Origin: Kangiellaceae bacterium
GTDB lineage: Bacteria; Pseudomonadota; Gammaproteobacteria; Enterobacterales; Kangiellaceae
Assembly: GCA_030590405.1 (NCBI GenBank)
Contig: JAUUYO010000029.1
Coordinates: 1-19,304 of the forward strand
Reading direction: 5' to 3'
DNA: 19,304 nucleotides
The position numbers were made by a program, and so were the translations under genes. Shown here piece after piece: positions 8,292-15,776 of this stretch. The notes under the pieces were generated by a model that was given only the letters and a program-made list of their open reading frames with translations, did not search any database and was not told the DNA's origin. How positions within the stretch are numbered: position 1 is the stretch's first letter; every line of letters starts with the position of its first letter.

Positions 8292-8396
8292 ATGAACAAT
8301 ACGAAACTTATAAATAGTACGAAACTTATAAATAGTACGAAACTTATGAATAGCTCGAAACCAGTGAATCATCCGAAATCTATGAATAGTAAAAAT
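8292..8396 (+). repeat. 18-bp tandem repeats at the start of proC
   Basis: Units begin at 8292, 8310, 8328, 8346, 8364 and (partial) 8382. The consensus is RTRAATAGTACGAAACTT; the second and third units are identical. Each unit opens with a start-like codon in the proC frame: ATG, ATA, ATA, ATG, GTG, ATG. Encoded peptides are MNNTKL, INSTKL, INSTKL, MNSSKP, VNHPKS, then MNSKN. Confidence 0.92.
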
Positions 8397-9203
8397 CAAA
8401 TTAGCTTTATCGGTTGTGGCAATATGGCCGCCGCCATTATTCATGGTTTAATTGCTCAGGGCATGTCACCGAGTCATATCCAGGCGAGCAACCGAAGTCC
8501 AGAAAAACTGACGCAAATAAAAGCCTCAACCAACATCCTGACGACCACTGATAATTACCAGGCGGCTGAATTTGCCGATATCTTGCTCTTGGCGGTCAAA
8601 CCGCAAATTTTACCGCAAGTCTGTGAACAATTGAAAAGCATCGATTTATCCAACAAATTAATTATTTCGATTGCTGCCGGGATCACCACCGATAAAATTC
8701 TCGAACTTTTAGAGCAAACAGTGGCTGTGATACGGGCTATGCCTAATACACCAGCGACCATTTCTGAGGGTGCCACCGGATTGTTCGCCAATCAGCAAAC
8801 CTCACAAAGCCAAAAACGCACCGCCGAATCAATTTTTACAGCGATAGGTCAAGTTGAATGGGTTGAACAGGAATCACTCATCGATGTGGTCACAGCCATC
8901 GCCGGTAGCGCTCCGGCCTATGTGTTTTTATTTATTCAGGCGATGGTCGAGCAGGCAGTCAAAGATGGTCTCGATGAAAAATGTGCCAGAAATCTCGCCA
9001 CTCAAGCGGTACTGGGCGCGTCAAAATTGGCCCAAATGAAATCCAGCGAAACTTTGCAAGATTTGCGTCAAGCGGTCACCTCGCCAGCAGGAACTACCGC
9101 AGCGGCAATCGCCAGTTTTGAACAAAATGAATTTTCTAATATAATAAAAAAAGCCGTTTCCGCGGCAACCAATCGTGGAAAAGAACTTGGAGAACAAGCA
9201 TAA
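8292..9203 (+). CDS. proC: Pyrroline-5-carboxylate reductase
   Basis: Catalyses the last step of proline synthesis, NAD(P)H-dependent reduction of 1-pyrroline-5-carboxylate. The Rossmann nucleotide-binding motif is FIGCGNMAAAI (about residues 39-49). MPNTPA, VTAIAGSAPAYVF and the C-terminal RQAVTSPAGTTAAAI segment are the family signatures and are intact. The usual protein starts a few residues before FIGCGNM; here about 30 extra residues precede it, made of five hexapeptide repeats (NSTKLI type) encoded by 18-bp tandem repeats. Candidate starts are 8292 (ATG), 8346 (ATG), 8364 (GTG) and 8382 (ATG); 8382 gives the normal length, while 8292 has only a weak AGCAG upstream. The stop abuts the yggT start. 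Confidence 0.95.
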   Translation: MNNTKLINSTKLINSTKLMNSSKPVNHPKSMNSKNQISFIGCGNMAAAIIHGLIAQGMSPSHIQASNRSPEKLTQIKASTNILTTTDNYQAAEFADILLLAVKPQILPQVCEQLKSIDLSNKLIISIAAGITTDKILELLEQTVAVIRAMPNTPATISEGATGLFANQQTSQSQKRTAESIFTAIGQVEWVEQESLIDVVTAIAGSAPAYVFLFIQAMVEQAVKDGLDEKCARNLATQAVLGASKLAQMKSSETLQDLRQAVTSPAGTTAAAIASFEQNEFSNIIKKAVSAATNRGKELGEQA

Positions 9204-9755
9204 ATGAATCCTTTCACTCAACTCATCAGCATTCTGGTTGGCCTTTATATTACGGTTATTTTACTGCGTTTTTTCCTGCAATATTTCCGCGCAGATTTTT
9301 ATAATCCACTCTCCCAATTTTCGGTCAAAGCGACCGATCCGTTGATTAAACCTTTGAGAAAAATCGTTCCCGGACTGGGAGGCATTGATGTTTCATCACT
9401 TATTCTCGGCTATTTTTTCGGCCTTATTTTAGTCCTGATTAACCCCTATTATCATAATTTAGGTCCAGGTCTGTTTTTGGTGATGGGTGTAATAGAACTC
9501 ATCCAAAATATTTTAAATTTCTTTATTTTCATCATCATCGCAAGAGTAATCCTTAGCTGGGTTGCTCCAGGGGGTTATAACCCCGTTTTTGCGGTATTAG
9601 GCCAAATCAGCGAACCGGTAGTTGGTCCGTTTCGCAGAATGTTACCGCCGATGGTGGGATTCGATTTTTCCCCAATGATTACCCTTTTGCTGCTATTTTT
9701 CACTTCCCAATCAATCAACTACTGGGTTATTCCACTGATAAAGCAGCTCGCTTAA
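9204..9755 (+). CDS. yggT: YggT family integral membrane protein
   Basis: A 183-residue membrane protein made of two YGGT domains, each a pair of helices with a short amphipathic segment (DPLIKPLRKIVPGLGGIDVSS near 49-69, and SEPVVGPFRRMLPPMVGFD near 135-153). About four membrane segments are visible. The family is linked to osmotic or potassium homeostasis and to cell-division-related membrane processes in different organisms; the molecular role is not settled. The ATG follows the proC stop with no gap (TAAATG), so it is translated with proC. The usual next gene, yggU (DUF167), is not found after it. Confidence 0.93.
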   Translation: MNPFTQLISILVGLYITVILLRFFLQYFRADFYNPLSQFSVKATDPLIKPLRKIVPGLGGIDVSSLILGYFFGLILVLINPYYHNLGPGLFLVMGVIELIQNILNFFIFIIIARVILSWVAPGGYNPVFAVLGQISEPVVGPFRRMLPPMVGFDFSPMITLLLLFFTSQSINYWVIPLIKQLA

Positions 9756-9775
9756 TTTGCTGATATTATTTGCCA

Positions 9776-9886
9776 ATGATTTTAATATCGCGTTCCAAGC
9801 ATAAATCCCTGACTCCCGATCAAAGTGAAAAGGTAACGTTTAAACGCAAAAACAGACCACTAATCGGGAAAATGCTCAAAAATTAA
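9776..9886 (+). CDS. Possible 36-residue basic small ORF
   Basis: An open reading of 36 codons begins ATG at 9776 and ends TAA at 9884, starting MILISRSKHKSLTPDQSEK and rich in lysine and arginine. It lies in the gap where yggU is normally found but does not resemble it. No ribosome-binding site precedes it, so it may be chance. The remainder of the 9756-10020 gap has a separated inverted pair TCCCGAT/ATCGGGA and no recognised gene. Confidence 0.12.
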   Translation: MILISRSKHKSLTPDQSEKVTFKRKNRPLIGKMLKN

Positions 9887-10020
9887 GATATTCCTCTAAG
9901 TTTGTGACCTATATTGCGGATTTACCTAGCTTTTCTGCTAGTCTAGACATACAAGAAAGTAAGATTTATCCTATTACTTTCAAATATAGATTCAAATATC
10001 AAAAAAAACAGAATGAAGCT

Positions 10021-12003
10021 ATGACACAAAATTTTTCAGAGAATATCGACCAGTTTAGCAATTGGAAGTCAGACATCGGCAAGACCCTTAGCCGCTTTCG
10101 CCTTTGGCTACGTCGCAACGATCTTTTTAATGAAGATATCGACAAACGCCTGTTTAAGTTGCAAGAATCACTCAAAAACGAATATCTTACCATTGGGTTT
10201 GTCGGTGAGTTTTCTCGCGGTAAGACCGAGCTGATCAACGCATTATTTTTTGCCGATTACGGCCAGAGAATTTTACCTTCGGAAGCCGGTCGCACGACCA
10301 TGTGTCCAACGGAACTCTTTTTCGATAAAAAAGAGAATCGCCCCTATCTGCGTTTATTGCCTATTGAAACACGCCTGGAACACACCACTCTCACCGAATA
10401 CAGGGAAATGCCAAATCTGTGGACCGAAGTACCACTAATGACCAGTTCAGCCCAGGAAATGACATTGGCGCTACACACCATTACCCAGGTTAAAAAGGTT
10501 TCAATCGGAGAGGCTAAAGAACTAGGTTTTGATCCGGACATGTTAGAGCGGTGCGGAGATTTAGATGAAATGGTTGAAGTCCCGGCGTGGCGACACGCTT
10601 TAGTAAGTTTCCCCCATCCGTTATTAAAACAGGGCCTTTGTATTCTGGATACCCCTGGTTTGAACGCGCTTGGCAGTGAGCCTGAATTGACCTTAAAATT
10701 ATTACCTCAAGTTCAGGCTATTGTGTTTTTATTGTCTGCTGATACTGGAGTGACGGCCTCCGATATGTCGGTATGGGAAGATTACATCCAAAAGGTCGAA
10801 CACAAGGACGAACTCGGGCTCTTTGCCGTACTGAATAAGATTGACACTTTGTGGGATGAGCTTTCCAGCCGTAAGAAAATTGATAAAGCAGTCAAACGCA
10901 TGATCGATACCACCGCAAGACAACTGCAAATTGATCCGCGCAATGTGTTACCAGTATCGGCACAAAAAGGATTAGTGGCCAAAGTTAGAAAAGATAAATC
11001 CTTATTAGTCAAAAGCCATATCGAAGAATTAGAAAATATCCTTTCCACTAATCTTTTGGAAAATAAAGAAAAAATTGTTTCTTCATCGGTGATTGAAGAA
11101 ACCCGACTGTTGATCCATGAATCACTGCAAATTCTTAACCAAAAACATGAACAACTATCAAAGCAAAAAACTGAACTGAGTACACTTACTGGCGATAATA
11201 AAGAAAAAATTCATCAATTGATTGAGGATAATAAAGTAACGTTTATCGAATTTCAAAAAAAATCGCTGTCGGTTTCACCAAGTCAGAGATTGCTTGAAAA
11301 ACAAACTCAAATATTGTTGTCTGTGATCGGTTCTAAAGTTCTTTCCAAAGAAGTAGAAGGCACTTTAGACGAGCTGGTTAACAGTCGAACAACAATTGGT
11401 TTGTTCCGACAAATGAAGCAGTTTTTTATCGCGATCAATGCCATTATGGTGGAACTCAGCCGAGAGGCCGAGCTAACCAATAAGATGGCCAACTCCTTGT
11501 ATAAAAAATTCTCCTCGGACTTTAACGTCGATCTCTTCGAACTGCGACCTTTCCCAATCATTAAACTTAACAAGCAGTTAAATCAAATAATTCGCCAATC
11601 AAATAAATTGAATAAAAATATGTTTACCGCTTTTACTGAACAAAGTATTGCAGTAAAACGCTTTTTCGCCGGGACAGTCACAGACGTGATGAATTTCTTT
11701 AAAACCACCCGAAAAACAACTATCGACTGGACACAAAGCGTGATCAATCCACTCAACCAACAACTGCGAATTCATCATCATATGATCATCAGTCACCAGC
11801 AAGAACTTGAAGCGTTAAAAAAATCAGAGTTCAATATTGAAGGTAAACTAAAGGCGCTGAACAATCTACTGACAGATATTGAAATAGAAAGAGATACTGC
11901 GCTGGAATTATCAGGTACCCTGGTAGATAAAAAACTATTCGACTCAGCCCGCCCTAAACCGAGTAATATTGTGCATTTAAAGGCTACAGTTCGCGGTAAA
12001 TAA
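10021..12003 (+). CDS. Bacterial dynamin-like GTPase
   Basis: A 660-residue protein with an N-terminal dynamin-type GTPase domain. G1 is GEFSRGKTE (62-70), a dynamin-family P-loop with arginine before GKT. G2 is probably the threonine pair in SEAGRTTMCP, G3 is DTPG (210-213), G4 is NKID (272-275), and SAQK (about 320) matches G5. The C-terminal half is helical and charged, with probable coiled coils between about 370 and 430 and near the C terminus, and no clear membrane helix; related proteins act on membranes by oligomerising. The start is uncertain: the frame is open from a GTG at 9904, but ATG 10021 gives a natural N terminus, so I use it. It replaces metX-metW of the Pseudomonas order. 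Cellular role unknown. Confidence 0.87.
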   Translation: MTQNFSENIDQFSNWKSDIGKTLSRFRLWLRRNDLFNEDIDKRLFKLQESLKNEYLTIGFVGEFSRGKTELINALFFADYGQRILPSEAGRTTMCPTELFFDKKENRPYLRLLPIETRLEHTTLTEYREMPNLWTEVPLMTSSAQEMTLALHTITQVKKVSIGEAKELGFDPDMLERCGDLDEMVEVPAWRHALVSFPHPLLKQGLCILDTPGLNALGSEPELTLKLLPQVQAIVFLLSADTGVTASDMSVWEDYIQKVEHKDELGLFAVLNKIDTLWDELSSRKKIDKAVKRMIDTTARQLQIDPRNVLPVSAQKGLVAKVRKDKSLLVKSHIEELENILSTNLLENKEKIVSSSVIEETRLLIHESLQILNQKHEQLSKQKTELSTLTGDNKEKIHQLIEDNKVTFIEFQKKSLSVSPSQRLLEKQTQILLSVIGSKVLSKEVEGTLDELVNSRTTIGLFRQMKQFFIAINAIMVELSREAELTNKMANSLYKKFSSDFNVDLFELRPFPIIKLNKQLNQIIRQSNKLNKNMFTAFTEQSIAVKRFFAGTVTDVMNFFKTTRKTTIDWTQSVINPLNQQLRIHHHMIISHQQELEALKKSEFNIEGKLKALNNLLTDIEIERDTALELSGTLVDKKLFDSARPKPSNIVHLKATVRGK

Positions 12004-12150
12004 CCGAGTTTTTGATGATTCAACTAGCAAAGCATCCACTTTAGTTCTACACTGGAGTCGTGCTAAGTAATAATGCTAGGTAGCAAATTAACTTGTTTAA
12101 ATTGAATTACTCGCTTAACAATCATTTTCTACTTTCAAAGGAGTTGTGAT

Positions 12151-12597
12151 ATGTCTGGTCGAACTTTATTGAAGTTTTTCCCTCTCGCGATATTGTTTTT
12201 ATTTTCTAATCAACTGCTTGCCAATGAACATAGCGTGGGTGAATACACCGTTCATTATAATTTACTCAATTCGTCATTTATTCAACCCAAAGTAGCGACC
12301 CAATACGGTATTAAACGCAGCAAAAACATTGGATTACTCAATATTAGCGTAATAAAAAAATCAAATACCGCTGAAGGAACCGCCGTCATCAGCAATATTT
12401 TTGGTCACGGTGCCAGCCTGGCCGGTCAGGTCAAAGAGTTGGCTTTTAAAGAAATAAAAGAATCGAATGCCATCTATTATATTGCCACTTTTCCAATCAG
12501 CGATCGCGAGCGCCTAAGCTTTAACCTTCAAGTCCAGCCAGAAAAAGTTGGTAAACTCATTCCGATAAAATTCAAAAAACAAGTGTTTGTTGATTAA
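12151..12597 (+). CDS. DUF4426 family periplasmic protein
   Basis: A 148-residue protein with a signal peptide (hydrophobic core about 6-19, probable cleavage after LLA at 24). The mature part fits the DUF4426 pattern: EYTVHYNLLNSSFIQPKVATQYGIKRSKNIGLLNISV, an AxxxGxAxLAGQ-like middle and a beta-rich end closing KFKKQVFVD. Function is unknown. A strong ribosome-binding site (AAAGGAG, 12137-12143) sits 7 nt before the ATG and fixes the start. In Pseudomonas the homologous gene follows metX-metW close to yggT-proC, so this gene marks the end of a conserved neighbourhood whose middle has been exchanged. Confidence 0.82.
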   Translation: MSGRTLLKFFPLAILFLFSNQLLANEHSVGEYTVHYNLLNSSFIQPKVATQYGIKRSKNIGLLNISVIKKSNTAEGTAVISNIFGHGASLAGQVKELAFKEIKESNAIYYIATFPISDRERLSFNLQVQPEKVGKLIPIKFKKQVFVD

Positions 12598-12624
12598 TTA
12601 TTCTTATCTAAATAAACAGCCCTC

Positions 12625-12642
12625 GGTAGGAACGACCCTACC
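12625..12642. repeat. Short hairpin downstream of the DUF4426 gene
   Basis: Perfect 6-bp arms GGTAGG (12625-12630) and CCTACC (12637-12642) enclose six bases. No T run follows, so it is not a standard intrinsic terminator; it could be a REP-like hairpin. The rest of the 12598-12820 gap holds no gene that I can support. Confidence 0.45.
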
Positions 12643-12820
12643 CAAAGCACTGCGTGGAGCAAACTTTCCCTGTGCGAATTCTTTTAATTTCTTTCGCGGC
12701 ACATAAGCAGGCTTCTACAAAAAGCTTAGCCCATAGCCAAAAAGTTAATCTTTTCCTTTTGCCTGTCAACCAATCCTGGCTAGTCACGTTTTAACTCCTA
12801 TACCAACCAAGGAGAAAACA

Positions 12821-14698
12821 ATGATTAAGCTAAATAATGGCCTGAAAAGCCTACTGACAACCCTGTTTTTAATCTCACTTGCGGCCTGCGGTGGCGGCTC
12901 CAGTGAACCCCCAATCGAACAAGTCACCGTATCTGAAGAAGAATCATGCACAACCACAGAGCAGGAAAATGGTGACGATAACTGCGGCACCTTATTACTC
13001 GGATTAACCGATGCCGACGGTGACTTCCTTAATTATACTGTCGAAGTCACTGGATTGGAATTAACCCGCGCGGATGGCACTTTGGTGTCGGTTATGCCTT
13101 CAAGTCAGATGATCAATTTTACCGAATATGTGGAAGTAAGCGAACTGGCCACCGCAGCCACCATTCCCGCCGGCATTTATAATTCCGGTAGCATTACCGT
13201 TAACTACACTAACGCTGATATTCAAGTGGAAAAAGATGGCGTAGCAGTAACAGCCAATATGGTGGATGCCGAAGGCATTACGCTGACTCGCGAAACTCTG
13301 CAAATACAGTTCGATGAAAATAATCGGCTGGTCATCGCTCGCCATCGGCCAGCCATGCTGGAAATCGATTTTAACCTTGCAGCCTCTCACAACGTCAATT
13401 TAGAAAATGATCCGGTCACAGTGACAACCGAACCCTTTATCGTTGCCGAAATTGACCCAATTGAGAGTAAAGAATTTCGAGTTCGCGGGCCACTTATTTC
13501 GGTCGACGAAACAAAAGCAATATTTCGTATTGCGGTAAGACCATTCCATCGTAATAGCGGCCGATTTGGCGGGGTCAATGTTCAAACCAATAACAATACC
13601 AACTTCGAAGTAGATGGTGTTGCTTTTATCGGCGCTGAGGGCCTTACTCAAATGGCGGCTCTGGAAAAGGGCACTCCAACTATTACCTTGGGTATCTTTG
13701 ATCGTGCTGCTGACCGGTTTACTGCAATCACGGTAATTGCAGGATCTGGCGTGCCGGGTGCGGATAAAGATGCGGCAGCAGGTGTTATCGTTGCCAGGCA
13801 GGGAAATACTTTGACTGTCAACGGCGTTTCACTCATTCGTCAAAACGGCGAGGTGAGCTTTGCAAATCAAATCACTGTATTGATAGATTCTTCAACCTTG
13901 GTGTCTAAGAGACGACGACTACAAGATGATGTCAATATCGATGACCTTTCAGTGGGTCAGGCGGTGACTATTCTGGGCACGATTTCCCAGCAAGACGATT
14001 CAACTACCATCGATGCTACCGAAGGCGCGATCAGAATGCGATTAACCTTTGCATCAGGCCACGCGATTTCAGAGGATGGATTAACCTTAAATCTGGCGCT
14101 CCAGGCATTGCAGGGTCGCCCCCCAGAGACCTATGATTTCAGCGGCACTGGCATATCACCTGAGTTGGACGCATCGGCGGATAATTATGAAGTTTCGATT
14201 GAGAATATACAACTCAGCCAGATTAGCACCAACGATCCGATTAGAGTCAGCGGATTTATCAACCAGTTTGGTAATGCTCCTGTAGATTTTAACGCCATGA
14301 CGGTCATCAATTACGCCGAGTCTCGTAGCCAGATATTTGTCAACTGGCCAACTGGTGACACAGTGATTACTTTCAGTGAAATCGGCAGCGAAAACTTAGT
14401 GATCAATACAGAAAATGAAGGCGAAGATGGCGTTTACAAACTCCTTCAAGGTGGCATCCGAACCGATTTTAGTTCGTTCGATATACCAGTAACCATCATA
14501 CCACTGGCTGATAGAGGCTTTTACAGTATTAAGTCTGGCGATGCTATTAGCGCTTTTTCAAACTTTGCTGATTTTAGCAGCGCGCTGCAATTAAAGCTGG
14601 ATGAAGGTGATTCGATTGATTTAATGCATGCGGTTGGTGGATTTTCAACCGATAACAAAACCTTGTCTGCGGTTAAGATAGCCATCAAGTTAAATTAA
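12821..14698 (+). CDS. Large surface lipoprotein, DUF4382-like with DUF5666-like repeats
   Basis: A 625-residue lipoprotein. The lipobox LAAC ends at C23, followed by GGGSSEPP, which favours outer-membrane sorting. Residues about 55-185 match the DUF4382 pattern (LLLGLTDADGDFLNYTVEVTG at the start, then beta strands and ITVNYTNADIQV). Residues about 215-410 show two or more DUF5666-like OB-type repeats (RVRGPLISVD..., VSFANQITVLIDSSTLV..., DLSVGQAVTILGTIS). The rest is beta-rich and acidic. A role on the cell surface in adhesion or ligand binding is a guess; no catalytic motif is visible. A strong AAGGAG (12809-12814) precedes the ATG by 6 nt. It appears monocistronic. Confidence 0.82.
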   Translation: MIKLNNGLKSLLTTLFLISLAACGGGSSEPPIEQVTVSEEESCTTTEQENGDDNCGTLLLGLTDADGDFLNYTVEVTGLELTRADGTLVSVMPSSQMINFTEYVEVSELATAATIPAGIYNSGSITVNYTNADIQVEKDGVAVTANMVDAEGITLTRETLQIQFDENNRLVIARHRPAMLEIDFNLAASHNVNLENDPVTVTTEPFIVAEIDPIESKEFRVRGPLISVDETKAIFRIAVRPFHRNSGRFGGVNVQTNNNTNFEVDGVAFIGAEGLTQMAALEKGTPTITLGIFDRAADRFTAITVIAGSGVPGADKDAAAGVIVARQGNTLTVNGVSLIRQNGEVSFANQITVLIDSSTLVSKRRRLQDDVNIDDLSVGQAVTILGTISQQDDSTTIDATEGAIRMRLTFASGHAISEDGLTLNLALQALQGRPPETYDFSGTGISPELDASADNYEVSIENIQLSQISTNDPIRVSGFINQFGNAPVDFNAMTVINYAESRSQIFVNWPTGDTVITFSEIGSENLVINTENEGEDGVYKLLQGGIRTDFSSFDIPVTIIPLADRGFYSIKSGDAISAFSNFADFSSALQLKLDEGDSIDLMHAVGGFSTDNKTLSAVKIAIKLN

Positions 14699-14737
14699 TC
14701 AAACCACTCATCATCAGATTAACGCCAAACATGTCAG

Positions 14738-14760
14738 CTCCCTTCGCTAGTCGGAGGGAG
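14738..14760. terminator. Strong hairpin between lipoprotein and sigma-factor operon
   Basis: Arms CTCCCTTCG (14738-14746) and CGGAGGGAG (14752-14760) pair over 9 bp with one G-T wobble and a 5-nt loop. It lies about 40 bp after the lipoprotein stop, where a terminator is expected, but no T run follows on either strand, so factor-independent termination is doubtful; it may be a 3' stabiliser. Confidence 0.45.
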
Positions 14761-14830
14761 AAACACTGAAACATTGATGGGAATTAACAAGTAACATTAA
14801 TGATAAATCCAATGGTAAACAGACTATGAG

Positions 14831-14858
14831 CTACTCTGCAACATACTACTCTGCAACA
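14831..14858. repeat. Two 13-bp direct repeats upstream of the sigma factor
   Basis: CTACTCTGCAACA occurs at 14831-14843 and again at 14846-14858, a 15-bp period. The copies lie about 60-90 bp before the proposed sigma-factor start and could be regulator half-sites on one DNA face or a recent duplication. Confidence 0.7.
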
Positions 14859-14905
14859 ACAATATACAGTCACCTTGCAATCATGTATTCTCATAAGAGC
14901 AGCAC

Positions 14906-14913
14906 TAAGGGGA
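14906..14913 (+). promoter_or_regulatory. Ribosome-binding site that points to a CTG start
   Basis: TAAGGGGA is the only good Shine-Dalgarno match near the sigma-factor start. It stands 5 nt before CTG 14919, which begins the reading (M)DISIEQFLAQVEKK, the expected N terminus of this sigma family. The in-frame ATGs at 14826 and 14883 have no such site and add an atypical extension. Confidence 0.5.
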
Positions 14914-14918
14914 ACGCT

Positions 14919-15442
14919 CTGGACATTTCGATTGAACAGTTTTTGGCACAAGTCGAAAAAAAGCATATCGTATGGCAGAAATTGCCACCAAAAATCAATC
15001 AGACGCACTAGATATTGTTCAAGAGACCATGATTAAATTGGTTGAAAAATATTCCGATAAACCTTGCAACGAATGGAAGCCTCTTTTTTATACTATTCTA
15101 AATAGTCGCATCATGGATTATTTCAGACGAAGGAAAGTTTATAACAATCTTTTTTTCTGGAAAAAGCCACATTTGGAGGATGAAAGCTTTGAAGATGAAA
15201 TCACTAAAGCCAGCGATTATATTACTCCAGAAAGAGAACTACAAGGACGTCAGGACATACAAAAAGTAAGTAAGGCACTCAAGCAACTACCACCACGCCA
15301 GCAACAATGTTTTTTGCTGCGCAGCTGGGAAGGCTTAAGTGTTATCGAAACAGCGCAAGCAATGAAGTGCTCGCAAGGCAGCGTTAAAACTCATTACTCC
15401 AGAGCCAGGCAAGCGTTAACAAAGGCATTAAACGATGAATAG
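14919..15442 (+). CDS. ECF-like RNA polymerase sigma factor, read through a -1 frameshift
   Basis: Frame A (CTG 14919 to AAG 14963) gives 15 codons ending in QVEKK; the -1 frame from 14963 gives 159 more, joining as QVEKKAYRMAEIATKNQSD. Together this makes a 174-residue sigma-70 family protein of normal ECF size. Region 2 is DALDIVQETMIKLVEKY to SRIMDYFRRR, and region 4 is ALKQLPPRQQQCFLLRSWEG to GSVKTHYSRARQAL. Starting at ATG 14972 instead would lose the N-terminal helix of region 2 and has no ribosome-binding site. The join lies at A_AAA_AAG (14957-14963) in phase for -1 slippage. Alternatives are loss of one A by mutation or sequence error, or transcriptional slippage. It overlaps the next gene by 8 bp and heads an operon with DUF3619-like and DUF3106 genes. 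Confidence 0.72.
14957..14987 (+). promoter_or_regulatory. Candidate -1 ribosomal frameshift signal
   Basis: The heptamer A_AAA_AAG (14957-14963) is in the frame needed for tandem -1 slippage and is the same heptamer as in E. coli dnaX. After a 9-nt spacer comes a hairpin TGGCA-GAAAT-TGCCA (14973-14987) with 5-bp arms. Slippage makes the next codon GCA and yields the conserved sigma-factor sequence. No dnaX-type upstream Shine-Dalgarno stimulator is seen close by. Confidence 0.5.
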
Positions 15443-15776
15443 TGATAATCAATCTAAACAAGATAAGTCCATCGAAGAGCCAATCAATCGGGCGCTTGAT
15501 ACCAGTATAGAAAACCTTTCCCCTGAGGTTCGTCGGCGATTAAATCAAGCGCGAATTGCGGCAACTGAAAAAAATCCCTCGCCTCATTACTACTGGAAAA
15601 CGGTCAGCGCGCTGAATGTGTTTTTTGCCCTGGCGATCGGGTGGCAATTACTGCCATCGCCAGTGCAAATTCAGGAAACATCTTTCGCCGATGTATTACA
15701 AGAAGATCTGGAGATGCTGGATGATTTAGAATTTATTTACTGGATGGCAGAGGAAGAGCAAAGTGCAACTTTGTAA
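15435..15776 (+). CDS. DUF3619-like single-pass membrane protein, probable anti-sigma partner
   Basis: A 113-residue protein with a cytoplasmic N-terminal part (residues 1-53, including NRALDTSIENLSPEVRRRLNQAR), one membrane helix (about 54-73) and an acidic periplasmic tail ending DLEMLDDLEFIYWMAEEEQ. The N-terminal segment fits the DUF3619 pattern. Size, topology and an 8-bp overlap with the sigma-factor gene suggest it holds or tunes the sigma factor at the inner membrane; this is inference from context, since it has no recognisable zinc-binding anti-sigma motif. The ATG is fixed by the overlap; no better start exists. Confidence 0.72.
   Translation: MNSDNQSKQDKSIEEPINRALDTSIENLSPEVRRRLNQARIAATEKNPSPHYYWKTVSALNVFFALAIGWQLLPSPVQIQETSFADVLQEDLEMLDDLEFIYWMAEEEQSATL

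Noticed and set aside
14826..15011. Separate 61-codon gene upstream of the sigma factor
   Set aside because: Its second half matches the N terminus of the sigma family and its first half has no ribosome-binding site; it is better explained as the 0-frame part of the frameshifted sigma gene plus upstream sequence.
14972..15442. Sigma factor starting at ATG 14972 without any frameshift
   Set aside because: No ribosome-binding site, and the conserved helix VEKKAYRMAE before it would be lost, although it is encoded immediately upstream in the offset frame.
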